From Benzoatithermus sp963720725 (GTDB lineage: Bacteria; Pseudomonadota; Alphaproteobacteria; Geminicoccales; Geminicoccaceae): a DNA stretch of 64,000 nt. The notes below the pieces were generated by a model. It was not told the DNA's origin and ran no database searches. It saw only the letters and a program-made list of their open reading frames with translations. The translations under genes were made by a program, and so were the position numbers. The stretch lies in the NCBI GenBank assembly GCA_963720725.1, contig CAVRGN010000008.1:186001-250000 (forward strand), written 5' to 3'. This document shows positions 36,331-44,919 of this stretch, piece after piece (positions within the stretch are counted from its first letter, which is position 1; the number at the start of each line of letters is the position of its first letter).

Positions 36331-37806
36331 ATGGCCACGATGCCGGTCGACGAGTACGTGAACGCGCCTGGGCGCGGCAGGCTGGTCAAGGAAGTCCGCA
36401 AGAAGATCGACGCGCTCGGCATCACCTACATCTACTATCAGTTCATCTCGGTCACCGGTCGCATCGTCGGCAAGGGCATCCCGGCCGACCACTGGGAGCG
36501 CACGGCCGAGAAGGGCTTTCAGCTGGTCTACGGCTCGACCGCCAACCTGTTCATCGACCGGCACGGCCAGTATATCGGCTACGGCCCCGAGGCCTCCGAG
36601 CTGATCGGCATTCCCGATCCCGAGACCTTCTGCCAGCTGCCCTGGGACAAGCGGGTGGCGCGGGTGTTCTGCGTCTGCTTCCGCAACCGCGAGGAGGACG
36701 AGAACCCCGGCGGCTTCCTGAGCTCCGACTGCCGCGGCAACCTCAAGCGGCACCACGCCGAGTTCCAGGGCAAGCACAAGATGCAGCTGCGCATGGGCTG
36801 CGAGCCCGAGATGATGTGGCTGAAGAAGGACGAGGACGGCAAGCCCGCCGGTGGCGCCTCCAAGCCCTACTGCTACCACATCGACCAGTTCGAGAGCCTG
36901 CGGCCGGTCTCGATGCGGGTGATCGAGTATTGCCGCCAGATGGGCCTGGACATGATCCAGGGCGACCACGAGGACGCGCCGGGCCAGCTCGAGCTCAACT
37001 TCACCTACGACGACGCACTGCGCACCGCCGACCGGCTGTCGACCTATCGCCAGATCTGCGCGCAGGTGGCGCGCGAGTTCGGCCTGATCGCCTGCTTCAT
37101 GTCCAAGCCGTTCATGGGCGTGTCGGCGAACGGCTGCCACACCAACATCTCGCTCTGGTCGGGCGGCGAGGACCAGGTGCTGAAGCTCGGCAACAAGGAC
37201 CTGCCGGGCCTCGAAGGCTCGTTCACCTACGTGGCGGGCGGCGACAATCATTTCATGCCCGACAGCGCGCACCACCCGAAGAAGCCGGGGCCGGTGGGCT
37301 TGCACTGCGTCGGCGGCGTGATCGAGCACCTGCCGGCCTTGACCGCGATCGGCTGCTCGACCGTCAACTCCTACCGCCGCCTCTGGGACCAGGGTTTCTG
37401 GGCGCCGGTCTATGCCGACTGGGGCTACCAGAACCGCACCTGCGGCCTGCGCATCTCCGCTCCGGGCCGGTTCGAGTACCGGGCGGTCGACAGCATGGTG
37501 AACCCCTACCTCCTGGCGTCGGCGCTGCTGATGGCCTTCGACGACGGCCTCACCCGCAAGCTCGACCCGGGCGAGCCCGAGAGCCGCAACATCTACGAGG
37601 CGATGAAGGAAGGTAAGGACGTCAAGAAGCTGCCGCTGACCCTCGGCGAGGCCCTGGACCGCCTGGCCGACGACGTGGTCATCCGCCGTGCGATGCCGGA
37701 CGAGATGTACCGCGTCTACTCGCACTACAAGGGCGACGAGTGGGCCCGATTCAACGCCACCGTCACGGAATGGGACGTCGAGCGCTACCTCGACTGCCTG
37801 CCCTAG
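36331..37806 (+). CDS. gmaS: Gamma-glutamylmethylamide synthetase (type III glutamine-synthetase-like)
   Basis: A 491-residue member of the glutamine synthetase family. It would ligate methylamine (or ammonia) to glutamate with ATP, giving gamma-glutamylmethylamide in the first step of indirect methylamine use. Visible glutamine-synthetase elements are MGCEPEMMW (metal-binding Glu), EDAPGQLELNFTYDDAL, FMSKPFMGVSANGCHTNISLW (conserved Lys-Pro and His) and NRTCGLRISAPGRFEYRAVDSMVNPYLL (Arg/Glu site). The location directly before class-II amidotransferase and glutamate-synthase-like genes matches gmaS-mgsABC (glnT-glxBCD) clusters. A role as glutamine synthetase III remains the alternative. The ATG has GAGGGGAAG upstream. 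Confidence 0.88.
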   Translation: MATMPVDEYVNAPGRGRLVKEVRKKIDALGITYIYYQFISVTGRIVGKGIPADHWERTAEKGFQLVYGSTANLFIDRHGQYIGYGPEASELIGIPDPETFCQLPWDKRVARVFCVCFRNREEDENPGGFLSSDCRGNLKRHHAEFQGKHKMQLRMGCEPEMMWLKKDEDGKPAGGASKPYCYHIDQFESLRPVSMRVIEYCRQMGLDMIQGDHEDAPGQLELNFTYDDALRTADRLSTYRQICAQVAREFGLIACFMSKPFMGVSANGCHTNISLWSGGEDQVLKLGNKDLPGLEGSFTYVAGGDNHFMPDSAHHPKKPGPVGLHCVGGVIEHLPALTAIGCSTVNSYRRLWDQGFWAPVYADWGYQNRTCGLRISAPGRFEYRAVDSMVNPYLLASALLMAFDDGLTRKLDPGEPESRNIYEAMKEGKDVKKLPLTLGEALDRLADDVVIRRAMPDEMYRVYSHYKGDEWARFNATVTEWDVERYLDCLP

Positions 37807-37819
37807 GAGGACCGATCGA

Positions 37820-38761
37820 ATGTGCGGCATCGCAGGGCTGATCCACCGCGGCAAGAGCGGGGCGATCGGCAGGCAAATGACCGACATGCTCCAGTCCCTG
37901 AAGCATCGCGGCCCGGACTCGACCGGCTACGCGCTCTACGGCCAGCCGGACGGCGACCCGCAGAGCTTCGTGATCCGGTTCAAGGCGGCCGAGCAGGAGG
38001 AGATGCGGCACGGCTTCAAGATCCACGACCAGGTGCGCGAGCGCCGGGCCGAGGTGAACCGGCGCATGGCCGAGATGGGGGCGCAGGTCAGCCGCGAGGA
38101 CGACGCAACCGAGTACGCGTTCCGCTACCACTTCACCTATGGCGGCGATCTCAGGAAGCTCGTCACCTACATCGAGGACGTCGAGGGCTGCGAGATCCTC
38201 TCGGTCGGGCATGGGCTGGAGCTGATCAAGGACCTGGGCGACGCCGCCACCGTGGCCGGCCAGTACGACCTCCTGGGCTTCCAGGGTACCCACGGCATCG
38301 GCCATACCCGCATGGCGACCGAATCCGACGTCGACATCCGCTCGGCCCATCCCTACTGGGCCTACCCGTTCAGCGACGTCTCGGTCGTGCACAACGGCCA
38401 GCTGACCAACTACTGGAACGGCAGGCGGGCCCTGGAGCGGCGCGGCCACCGCTTCATGTCCAACTGCGATTCCGAGCTGATCGCGGTCTATCTCGCCGAC
38501 CGGATGGACCAGGGCGACCCGCTGGAGGAGTCGATGCGCCGTTCGATCGACGAGCTCGACGGCGTGTTCACCTACCTCGTCGCCACGGCGGACGCGCTGG
38601 GCATGGCCAAGGACACGATGGCCGCCAAGCCCATGGTCCTCTACGAGAGCGACGACTTCATCGCCCTGGCATCGGAGGAGGTCGCGATCCGCTCCGTGTT
38701 CCCGCACGAGATCGACACCTTCGATCCCTATGAAGGGGAGGTCCGGGTATGGCGGAGCTGA
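37820..38761 (+). CDS. mgsA: N-methylglutamate synthase subunit A / class-II glutamine amidotransferase (GlxB-type)
   Basis: A 313-residue class-II (Ntn) amidotransferase. MCGIAGL places the nucleophile at Cys2, and HRGPDSTGYALYG, GIGHTRMATESDVDIRSAHPY and VVHNGQLTNYW are the conserved glutaminase motifs. In MgsABC it would handle gamma-glutamylmethylamide, releasing or transferring methylamine to make N-methylglutamate; homologues are also called GlxB. AGGAGG lies nine bases before the ATG. The stop lies inside the start of the next gene (13-bp overlap), consistent with a co-translated three-subunit enzyme. Confidence 0.88.
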   Translation: MCGIAGLIHRGKSGAIGRQMTDMLQSLKHRGPDSTGYALYGQPDGDPQSFVIRFKAAEQEEMRHGFKIHDQVRERRAEVNRRMAEMGAQVSREDDATEYAFRYHFTYGGDLRKLVTYIEDVEGCEILSVGHGLELIKDLGDAATVAGQYDLLGFQGTHGIGHTRMATESDVDIRSAHPYWAYPFSDVSVVHNGQLTNYWNGRRALERRGHRFMSNCDSELIAVYLADRMDQGDPLEESMRRSIDELDGVFTYLVATADALGMAKDTMAAKPMVLYESDDFIALASEEVAIRSVFPHEIDTFDPYEGEVRVWRS

Positions 38762-39598
38762 GGACCGCGCATGCGTCCCACGAGATGGGGATGCACACCG
38801 AGCAGCTGGCGGGCCGCACCCAGGCGCGCTTCTTCCAGGTCGAGCAGGGGGCGGACCGGTTCACCTACCCGCTGGCCCCCGACGTCGACTTCAACAAGCG
38901 CGCCGAGTTCGACGCCGCAGAACTGGACACGCGCGGGATCAACCTGCGCATCCGCGAGCTGATGGACGAGGGCCACGGCACCATCGTGGTCCACAATCCC
39001 GGGTGCGAAGCACAGCCTCGGCGTCGGCATCCTCAACCGGCTCAACCTCTACTTCGAGGGCAGCCTGGGCTATTTCGGTGTCGGCCTGATCGACGGGCCC
39101 AACGTGCGGATCAAGGGCCGGGTCGGCTGGTCGTGCGGCGAGAACATGCTGGCCGGGACCGTCCTGATCGAGAAGAACGCCGGCTCCTGCTTCGGGGCCG
39201 CCATCCGCGGCGGCGACCTGGTCTGCAAGGGCGACGTGGGTGCCCGCACCGGCATCGACCAGAAGGGCGGCTCGATCATCATCGGCGGCCGGACCGGCGC
39301 CTTCTCGGGCTTCATGATGCAGCGCGGCCGCATGGTCGTCCTGGGCGATGCCGGCGCGAACCTCGGCGATTCGATGTACGACGGCACCATCTATGTCGGC
39401 GGCAGGATCGCGAGCCTGGGCGTGGACGCGGTGGAGGCGGAGATGACCGACCTCGACTGCGCCTGGCTGACGCGCAAGCTGCACATGTACGGGCTCGCCG
39501 CACCCAAGCCCGTGAGCCAGATGACCAAGATCGTCGCCGGCAAGCAGCTCTGGAACTACGACAACCTGGAACCGGCCGAGAAGAAGCTGGTGCTCTGA
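38749..39598 (+). CDS. mgsB: N-methylglutamate synthase subunit B (GltB C-terminal-like, GlxC-type), frameshifted
   Basis: Encodes the right-handed beta-helix (GXGXG) domain found at the C-terminus of glutamate synthase large subunits. The first frame gives MAELRTAHASHEMGMHTEQ through ELMDEGHGTIVVHNPG. Near 39003 it slips and continues with a long series of glycine-containing turns: HSLGVGILNRLNLYFEGSLGYF, GGRTGAFSGFMMQRGRMVVLGDAGANLGDSMYDGTIYVGG. It ends in KKLVL and a TGA. Repaired length is ~282 residues. It bridges the amidotransferase and FMN subunits of the enzyme. Confidence 0.87.
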
Positions 39599-39615
39599 TG
39601 AGGAGGACCTGACCC

Positions 39616-40997
39616 ATGGCCAGCAAGCCGCTGCCCCGCCCCGAGACCGAGCCGGCACCCAAGGCCAAGCGCAACCGCAACCTGCTCGGCCAGAGCCGGA
39701 TCTTCACGCCGGAAGTCATCGACGACATCCACATCAAGGCCGAGCTCGGCCGCTACCGGATGCGCGGCTTCTCGCTGTTCAAGAAGATCCCGCACTGGGA
39801 CGACCTGACCTTCCTGCCCGGGCACCCTGACGCGCTTCGTGATCGAGGGCTACCGCGAGAAGTGCATCACCAAGACGGTGCTGGGGCCGCGCGCGAAGCG
39901 GCCGATGGTGCTGGACATCCCGGTCTACATCACCGGCATGAGCTTCGGCGCGCTCGTCCTACGAGGCCAAGATCGCACTCGCGCGCGGTGCCACCATGGC
40001 CGGCTCGGCCACCTGCTCGGGCGAGGGGGGCATGATCCCCGACGAGCGGCGCTACTCGGTCAAGTGGTACTATCAGTGCATCCAGAGCCGCTACGGCTTC
40101 AACCCGCACCATCTGCGGCTGGCCGATGCGGTCGAGTTCTTCATCGGCCAGGGCTGCAAGGTCGGGCTCGGCGGCCATCTGATGGGCCAGAAGGTCACCG
40201 ACATGGTGGCCGAGATGCGCTCCTTGCCGGCCGGCATCGACCAGCGCTCGCCCGCACGCCACCCCGACTGGCTGGGGCCGGACGATCTGGCGCTCAAGAT
40301 CCAGGAGATCCGCGAGGCCACCAACCACGAGATCCCGATCCAGCTCAAGCTGGGTGCGGCGCGCGTCTATGACGACGTGCGCATGGCCGCCAAGTGCGAC
40401 CCCGACGTCATCTACATCGACGGCATGGAGGGCGGCACCGGTGCGGGGCCGCACATCGCCACCGAGGACACCGGCGTGCCCGGCATCGCGGCGATCCGCC
40501 AGGCCAGGAAGGCGCTGGACGATGTCGGCAAGACCGGCGAGATCAGCCTGGTCTATGCCGGCGGCATCCGGAACGGCGGCGACGTCGCCAAGGCCCTGGC
40601 CCTGGGTGCCGACGCCATCGCCATCGGCCACTCGGCGCTGATGGCGCTCAACTGCAACAAGGACATCCCCGAGGCCGACTATGAGGAGGAGGTCGGCGTC
40701 GAGGCCGGGCACTGCTACCACTGCCACACCGGCCGCTGCCCCGTCGGCGTCGCCACCCAGGACCCGCTGCTGCGCCAGCGGCTCGACCCCGACGAGGCGG
40801 CCGAGCGCGTCTACAACTTCCTCCACACGCTGACCATGGAATGCCAGATGATGGCCCGCGCCTGCGGCAAGACCAACATCCACAGCCTCGAGCCCGAGGA
40901 TCTGGCGGCGCTGACCATGGAGGCCTCGGCCCTGGCCATGGTCCCGCTGGCCGGCACCCAGTACACGGTCGGCCGCCCCGACATGACCCGCTACTGA
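39616..40997 (+). CDS. mgsC: N-methylglutamate synthase subunit C (FMN-binding glutamate-synthase-like, GlxD-type), two frameshifts
   Basis: The synthase catalytic subunit. After MASKPLPRPETEPAP the frame changes twice (about 39826 and 39955) and then stays open to a TGA at 40997. FMN-barrel signatures are seen: PVYITGMSFGAL, GGMIPDERRYSVKWYYQCIQSRYGF, IDGMEGGTGAGPHIATEDTGVP and YAGGIRNGGDVAKALALGADA. A 3Fe-4S cysteine cluster lies in GHCYHCHTGRCPVGVATQDP. Repaired length is ~460 residues. GAGGAGG precedes the ATG. Together with subunits A and B it would convert methylamine-bearing glutamyl amide and 2-oxoglutarate to N-methylglutamate. Confidence 0.9.
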
Positions 40998-41008
40998 GGA
41001 GCCAGCCC

Positions 41009-41437
41009 ATGGCCGAGATCAAGCCGGGAGCACCGCGCAAGGAAGCGGGCTCGGTCTCCAGCGACGTCGATCATTTCCTCAAAAGCGACGGGGTCGAGAC
41101 CGCGCGCGAGAAGGAGATCGGCCAGCACATCGGCTACCGCTACGACGTCAACCTGCTGCCCGACTACGACCGCCTGACGCCGTTCCTGCGCGACTACATG
41201 GAGGTGATGGGCTGGGACGACCTCAACTGGCTCGAGGACGTCCATCTCGGCTACGAGGAGGGCCGCCCCGCCATGTTCGACCGCAACGTCAACGGCTGGG
41301 TCCAGGTCCCGCCCGAGATCGCCCTGCCCGGCAACCAGCAGGACCGCGACATGCTGGCCCGCGAGCTGCTGATCCGGTTCCAGATGAGCGAGAACCACCC
41401 ACTGGTGGATCTGAAGCGGGCCTACGCGAAGTTCTGA
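41009..41437 (+). CDS. Small conserved protein ending the gmaS-mgs operon, function unknown
   Basis: A 142-residue soluble protein, acidic and rich in aromatic residues and Asp/Glu (for example IGYRYDVNLLPDYDRLTPFLRDYMEVMGWDDLNWLEDVHLGYEEGRPAMFDRN). No known catalytic motif or membrane segment is visible. It starts 11 bases after the mgsC stop with GAGGAG upstream and is followed by a strong hairpin, so it is the last gene of the operon. It could be an assembly factor or small accessory subunit of the synthase; this is a guess from context. Confidence 0.72.
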   Translation: MAEIKPGAPRKEAGSVSSDVDHFLKSDGVETAREKEIGQHIGYRYDVNLLPDYDRLTPFLRDYMEVMGWDDLNWLEDVHLGYEEGRPAMFDRNVNGWVQVPPEIALPGNQQDRDMLARELLIRFQMSENHPLVDLKRAYAKF

Positions 41438-41467
41438 CGGGCCTTGGAGGGCGCTGCGCCAGCGTTC

Positions 41468-41494
41468 CGGAACGGCGCCATCGGCGCCGTTCCG
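41468..41494 (+). terminator. Terminator of the gmaS-mgs operon
   Basis: A perfect 12-bp stem (CGGAACGGCGCC with GGCGCCGTTCCG) closes a three-base ATC loop 30 bases after the last gene. It is followed only by CTTTGG, so the T-tract is minimal. Position and stem strength make it the best terminator in the window and the boundary to the defence island. Confidence 0.7.
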
Positions 41495-41560
41495 CTTTGG
41501 GTAACAGAAATTGCGCCATATATGCTATCGGGCAGCACTGCCTACGCGAAGGAGTCTGTC

Positions 41561-41812
41561 ATGAATGTGTCCATCGGCGAACGGTGGGAAGGCTTCGTCG
41601 ACAGCATCGTGCGCAGCGGCCGCTACGGCTCGGCCAGCGAGGTGGTCCGGGAGGGCCTACGGCTGGTGGAGGAACGGGAAGCGAAGTTGCAGGCGCTGCG
41701 CGCCACGCTTGCGGCGTCGATCGCCGCCGGCGGCGAGGTCGGCGACGCCGAGCTGGATCAGGCCCTTGACGCGTGCGATGCCGAGCTGGCGCGCGAGGGC
41801 GTCGGTGCGTGA
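41561..41812 (+). CDS. parD: ParD-type antitoxin
   Basis: An 83-residue antitoxin of the ParD/CopG ribbon-helix-helix group. MNVSIGERWEGFVDSIVRSGRYGSASEVVREGLRLVEEREAKLQ is the standard DNA-binding strand, helix and linker. The acidic C-terminal region (GGEVGDAELDQALDACDAELARE) would wrap the toxin. GGAG precedes the ATG. The stop overlaps the toxin GTG by four bases, the usual ParDE coupling. Confidence 0.9.
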   Translation: MNVSIGERWEGFVDSIVRSGRYGSASEVVREGLRLVEEREAKLQALRATLAASIAAGGEVGDAELDQALDACDAELAREGVGA

Positions 41813-42123
41813 GGAGGGCGACCTTCCTCGCCTCGGTTCGCGTCGATCTCGTCTCCATCCAGACCTACATCGCCCGTGAGAGCGGCAGCCGCTCCGTCGC
41901 CCGAAGCGTCACGGCACGACTGCGCCAGCGCTGCCACGACCTTGCTGCTCTCCCGGGCGAGATCGGTCGCGCGCGGCCCGAACTGGGCCCGGACGTCCGC
42001 AGCTCGGCCTTCAAGTGCTACGTCGTCTTCTTCCGCTACCGGGATGGGCGGTTCGAGGTCGTCAACATTCTCGAAGGGCACCGCGACATCGACGGCCACT
42101 TCGAGGCGACCCCGCGGACGTGA
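41809..42123 (+). CDS. parE: ParE-family toxin
   Basis: A 104-residue RelE/ParE-superfamily toxin. The first strand and helix (ATFLASVRVDLVSIQTYIARESGSRSVARSVTARLRQRCHDLAALPGEIGR) and the C-terminal strands (VRSSAFKCYVVFFRYRDGRFEVVNILEGHRDI) match ParE, which typically poisons DNA gyrase. The GTG start overlaps parD. Together they form an intact-looking type II module at the left edge of the defence island. Confidence 0.88.
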   Translation: MRRATFLASVRVDLVSIQTYIARESGSRSVARSVTARLRQRCHDLAALPGEIGRARPELGPDVRSSAFKCYVVFFRYRDGRFEVVNILEGHRDIDGHFEATPRT

Positions 42124-42160
42124 CGGCAGAATGGCCAGCCACGACAGGGAGAACGCGGGC

Positions 42161-42520
42161 ATGGCACTGTTCAGTGTCCGGCTGATGCCTGACGGGCGCC
42201 TCGTGCGCGAGCGCGACGGTGTGGTCGAGACGCTGGTGCCGCGGGTCGACCTCGCGCGCGTCGAGCGCGACCAGCGAGGCCGAAATCGCGGCCCACGAGG
42301 CCGAGGACGAGGCGGAGGCAAAGGCTGCGGCCGCGGCCTACGCCCGCCGCGTGCGCCGGCGGACCGGCCTCACCCAGGCCGCCTTCGCCGCCCGGATCGG
42401 CGTGCCGCTCGACACCGTCCGCAACTGGGAGCAGGGCAAGCGCGCCCCGCCGGCCCGGCCCGCGCGCTGCTGCGGGTCCTGGACCGCGCGCCGGAGGCGG
42501 CGCTGGCGGCGCTGGAGTGA
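42161..42520 (+). CDS. XRE-type helix-turn-helix protein (antitoxin-like), two frameshifts
   Basis: The start MALFSVRLMPDGRLVRERDGVVETLVP is in one frame. After a slip near 42270 the HTH follows: AAYARRVRRRTGLTQAAFAARIGVPLDTVRNWEQGKRAPP. A second slip near 42455 restores RALLRVLDRAPEAALAALE and the TGA. The layout (short N-terminal strand region, XRE HTH, ALLRVL-D-PEA tail) is that of DNA-binding antitoxins or regulators next to RelE/BrnT-like toxins. It follows parDE by 37 bases. A diverged copy of its last 60 bases stands 64 bases downstream. Confidence 0.72.
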   Translation: MALFSVRLMPDGRLVRERDGVVETLVPRVDLARVERDQRGRNRGPRGRGRGGGKGCGRGLRPPRAPADRPHPGRLRRPDRRAARHRPQLGAGQARPAGPARALLRVLDRAPEAALAALE

Positions 42521-42584
42521 CTAGGCGGCGTGCGGAGGTTGGTTGATTTCGTATGCTGTCGCCTTTCTTCGTGTCCCCTTTCTT

Positions 42585-42644
42585 CGAGCGCTGCTGCGGG
42601 GCCTGGATCGGGTACCGGAGGCGGCGCTGGCAGCGTTGGAATGA
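42585..42644 (+). repeat. Duplicated 3' tail of the HTH gene
   Basis: These 60 bases repeat positions 42461-42520 with about 51 of 60 identical. They encode RALLRGLDRVPEAALAALE followed by TGA, in place of RALLRVLDRAPEAALAALE in the gene itself. No HTH or start is attached, so this is a stranded gene tail left by recombination or insertion. Confidence 0.8.
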
Positions 42645-42712
42645 CAGTCTGTGAGGACGCACTTGATAGATTTGTTTAAGTATTACGGCTGTTTGAGCAA
42701 GAGAGTCAGGCC

Positions 42713-44919
42713 ATGAGTTTGGACATTGACAAGACCTATGGCGCGATCCTTGCTGCTGCGCGTCAGGGGCGCTTTATCACCTACGGTGACTTGGCGGCGG
42801 CAAGCGGCGTCGAATGGAAGAAGGCACGCCGCCCGTTGCCACAGCAACTTGGACGTCTGGTCGAGATTGCCCACGCGCGGGGATGGCCGCTGCTATCCGC
42901 GATTGTCATGAACAAGGACCAGGTTGAAACAGGGACCCTCGAAGGCGACGCACTGAACGGTTTCCTCGCGGCAGCCACCATGGTCGGGCTCAAGGTGGAC
43001 GACGCTCAGGCATTCCTGCGGTCGCAGCAGGAAGCGGTCTTTAAGTGGGCCAAGACGGCCCCAGACGAATTGGGGCTGGAGGAGGAGGTTGCGTCATCCT
43101 CAGGCGGGCCGCGCTTCGTCCAGTACTTCATGCCGGTGCTTGATGCTCTGCGCGCCAACGGCGGTGAGGCCAAACCCGAGACGGTCTTCTCCTGGATCAA
43201 GGAACACCTCGACATCCCCACGCAAGAGATCGAGGCTGTCAACAAGGGCGGACAATTAAAGTTTGAGAATAAGGTCGCCTGGGCGCGCTTCTACCTCGCC
43301 AAGGCAGGGCTGATTGACGGCAGCAAGCGCGGAATCTGGGTGCTGACTCCGGAGGGCGAGCAGGCCGAGCTAGATCATGTCGCAGCCCTAGAGATGTTTC
43401 GCGACGTCCAGGCGCGTTTCAAGACTACCGACAACGAGGACGAAGCCGCGCCAGAGACGGTGTCGGGCCACGAGCTTTTTGCCGATTTTGCGTGTCGATT
43501 CTGGTTCGTCGGCGCGGTCTGGGGCGGCACGGACGACCAGATGGAGCGATTCCTAGCGAAGGCATCTGGCAGAACGGCTATGACGACAAGTTTGCCGAGC
43601 ACGTCACGCGCATGCGGCCAGGCGACCGGATCGCGATCAAGGCGACATTCGTGCAGAAGTACAAGCTGCCCTTCGACAATTTGGGCAAGCCGGTCTCCTG
43701 TATGCGGATCAAGGCCATCGGCACGGTCACCGCGAATGTCGGCGACGGGAAGACGGTCAAAGTGGACTGGGAACGGTATGACCCGCCGCGTGACTGGTTC
43801 TTCTACACCTACCGGGTGACAGTCGTTGAAGCAGACCCGAGCGAGGCGCTCGCTCGCCGTCTCATCCTCTTCGCCTTCGCGGGCGCGAAGCAGGATTATT
43901 CCTACTGGATCAACGAAGTCCCCTACTTCGCCAAGAAATACGGCGCTGTCGCCAAGCCCGCGAGCAACGAGGACCTACTCGAGACGGACGCGCTTGAAAC
44001 AGAAGAAGAGGCGGCCGCGCCGGCTTACACGGTGGCCGATATCGCCGAAGAAGGTTGCTTTGTCGCGCCTGAGACGTTGGCGGGCATTCTCGCGCGAGTG
44101 GAATTGAAGAAGAACCTCGTGCTGCAAGGGCCGCCGGGGACAGGCAAGACCTGGCTCGCCAAGCGGCTCGCCTACGCCCTGATCGGCTCCCGCGACCCCA
44201 AGGTCACGCGCGATCGCCTGCGCGTCGTCCAGTTTCACCCATCCTTGTCCTACGAGGATTTCGTGCGCGGTTGGCGGCCGTCGGCGGCCGGCAAACTTGA
44301 GCTGGTGGACGGCGTCTTCCTGGAGATCGTCGAGGCGGCGAAGGCCGAGCCGGACCGGCCGTTCGTGCTGGTGATTGAAGAGATCAACCGGGGTAATCCG
44401 GCGCAAATCTTCGGCGAAATCCTCACTCTCTTGGAGGACACCAAGCGATCCCGCGAGGAGGCGATGGAACTCGCCTACCGGCGCGAAGTCGGGGAGCGCG
44501 TCTATGTCCCCCGCAATCTCTTCGTCATTGGCACGATGAACATCGCCGACCGATCACTGGCCCTCGTGGACTTTGCCCTGCGGCGGCGCTTCGCCTTCTT
44601 CAATCTCGAGCCGCAGCTAAACGGTCTGTGGCGCGACTGGTGCGCCGCGCGCTGCCTTCTGCCCGCCGAGACCATCGCGCTAATTGAGCAACGTATGAAT
44701 GCCCTGAATGACGAGATCGCGCAGGACCGGTCGCTCGGGCCTCAATACCGTATCGGCCACAGCTATGTCACGCCTGGCGCAGGCAGCGTGATCGCCGACT
44801 CGCAGCGCTGGTTCGGCGACGTGGTGCGCACGGAGATCATTCCGCTTCTAGAGGAATACTGGTTCGACACGCCGGACAAGGTGAAGGCAGCCGCCCAAAG
44901 GCTGCTCGAAGGTCTGTAG
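42713..44919 (+). CDS. mcrB: McrB-like AAA+ NTPase with DNA-binding N-terminal domains, frameshifted
   Basis: Motor subunit of a type IV (modification-dependent) restriction system. With one frame slip repaired near 43560 it is ~735 residues. Residues ~1-110 hold a small domain starting YGAILAAARQGRFITYGDLAAASG. Residues ~130-215 form an Mrr_N-like winged helix (FVQYFMPVLDALRANGGEAKPETVFSWIKEHLDIP). Residues ~255-380 resemble an EVE/PUA-type reader of modified bases (FWFVGAVWGG, DRIAIKATFVQKYKLPFDNLGKPV). The AAA+ core has Walker A GPPGTGKTWLAKRLAYAL, the Walker B/McrB signature VIEEINRGNPAQIFGEILTLLE and FVIGTMNIADRSLALVDFALRRRFAF. It abuts mcrC with no gap. Confidence 0.9.

Noticed and set aside
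34948..37887. A 979-codon minus-strand frame over the FAD dehydrogenase and gmaS genes
   Set aside because: Spans two real genes on the other strand and has no family features.
25503..41437. Glycine or THF riboswitch upstream of the sox/fhs or gmaS operons
   Set aside because: The leaders are short (under ~150 bases) and show operator-like repeats rather than a recognisable aptamer fold.
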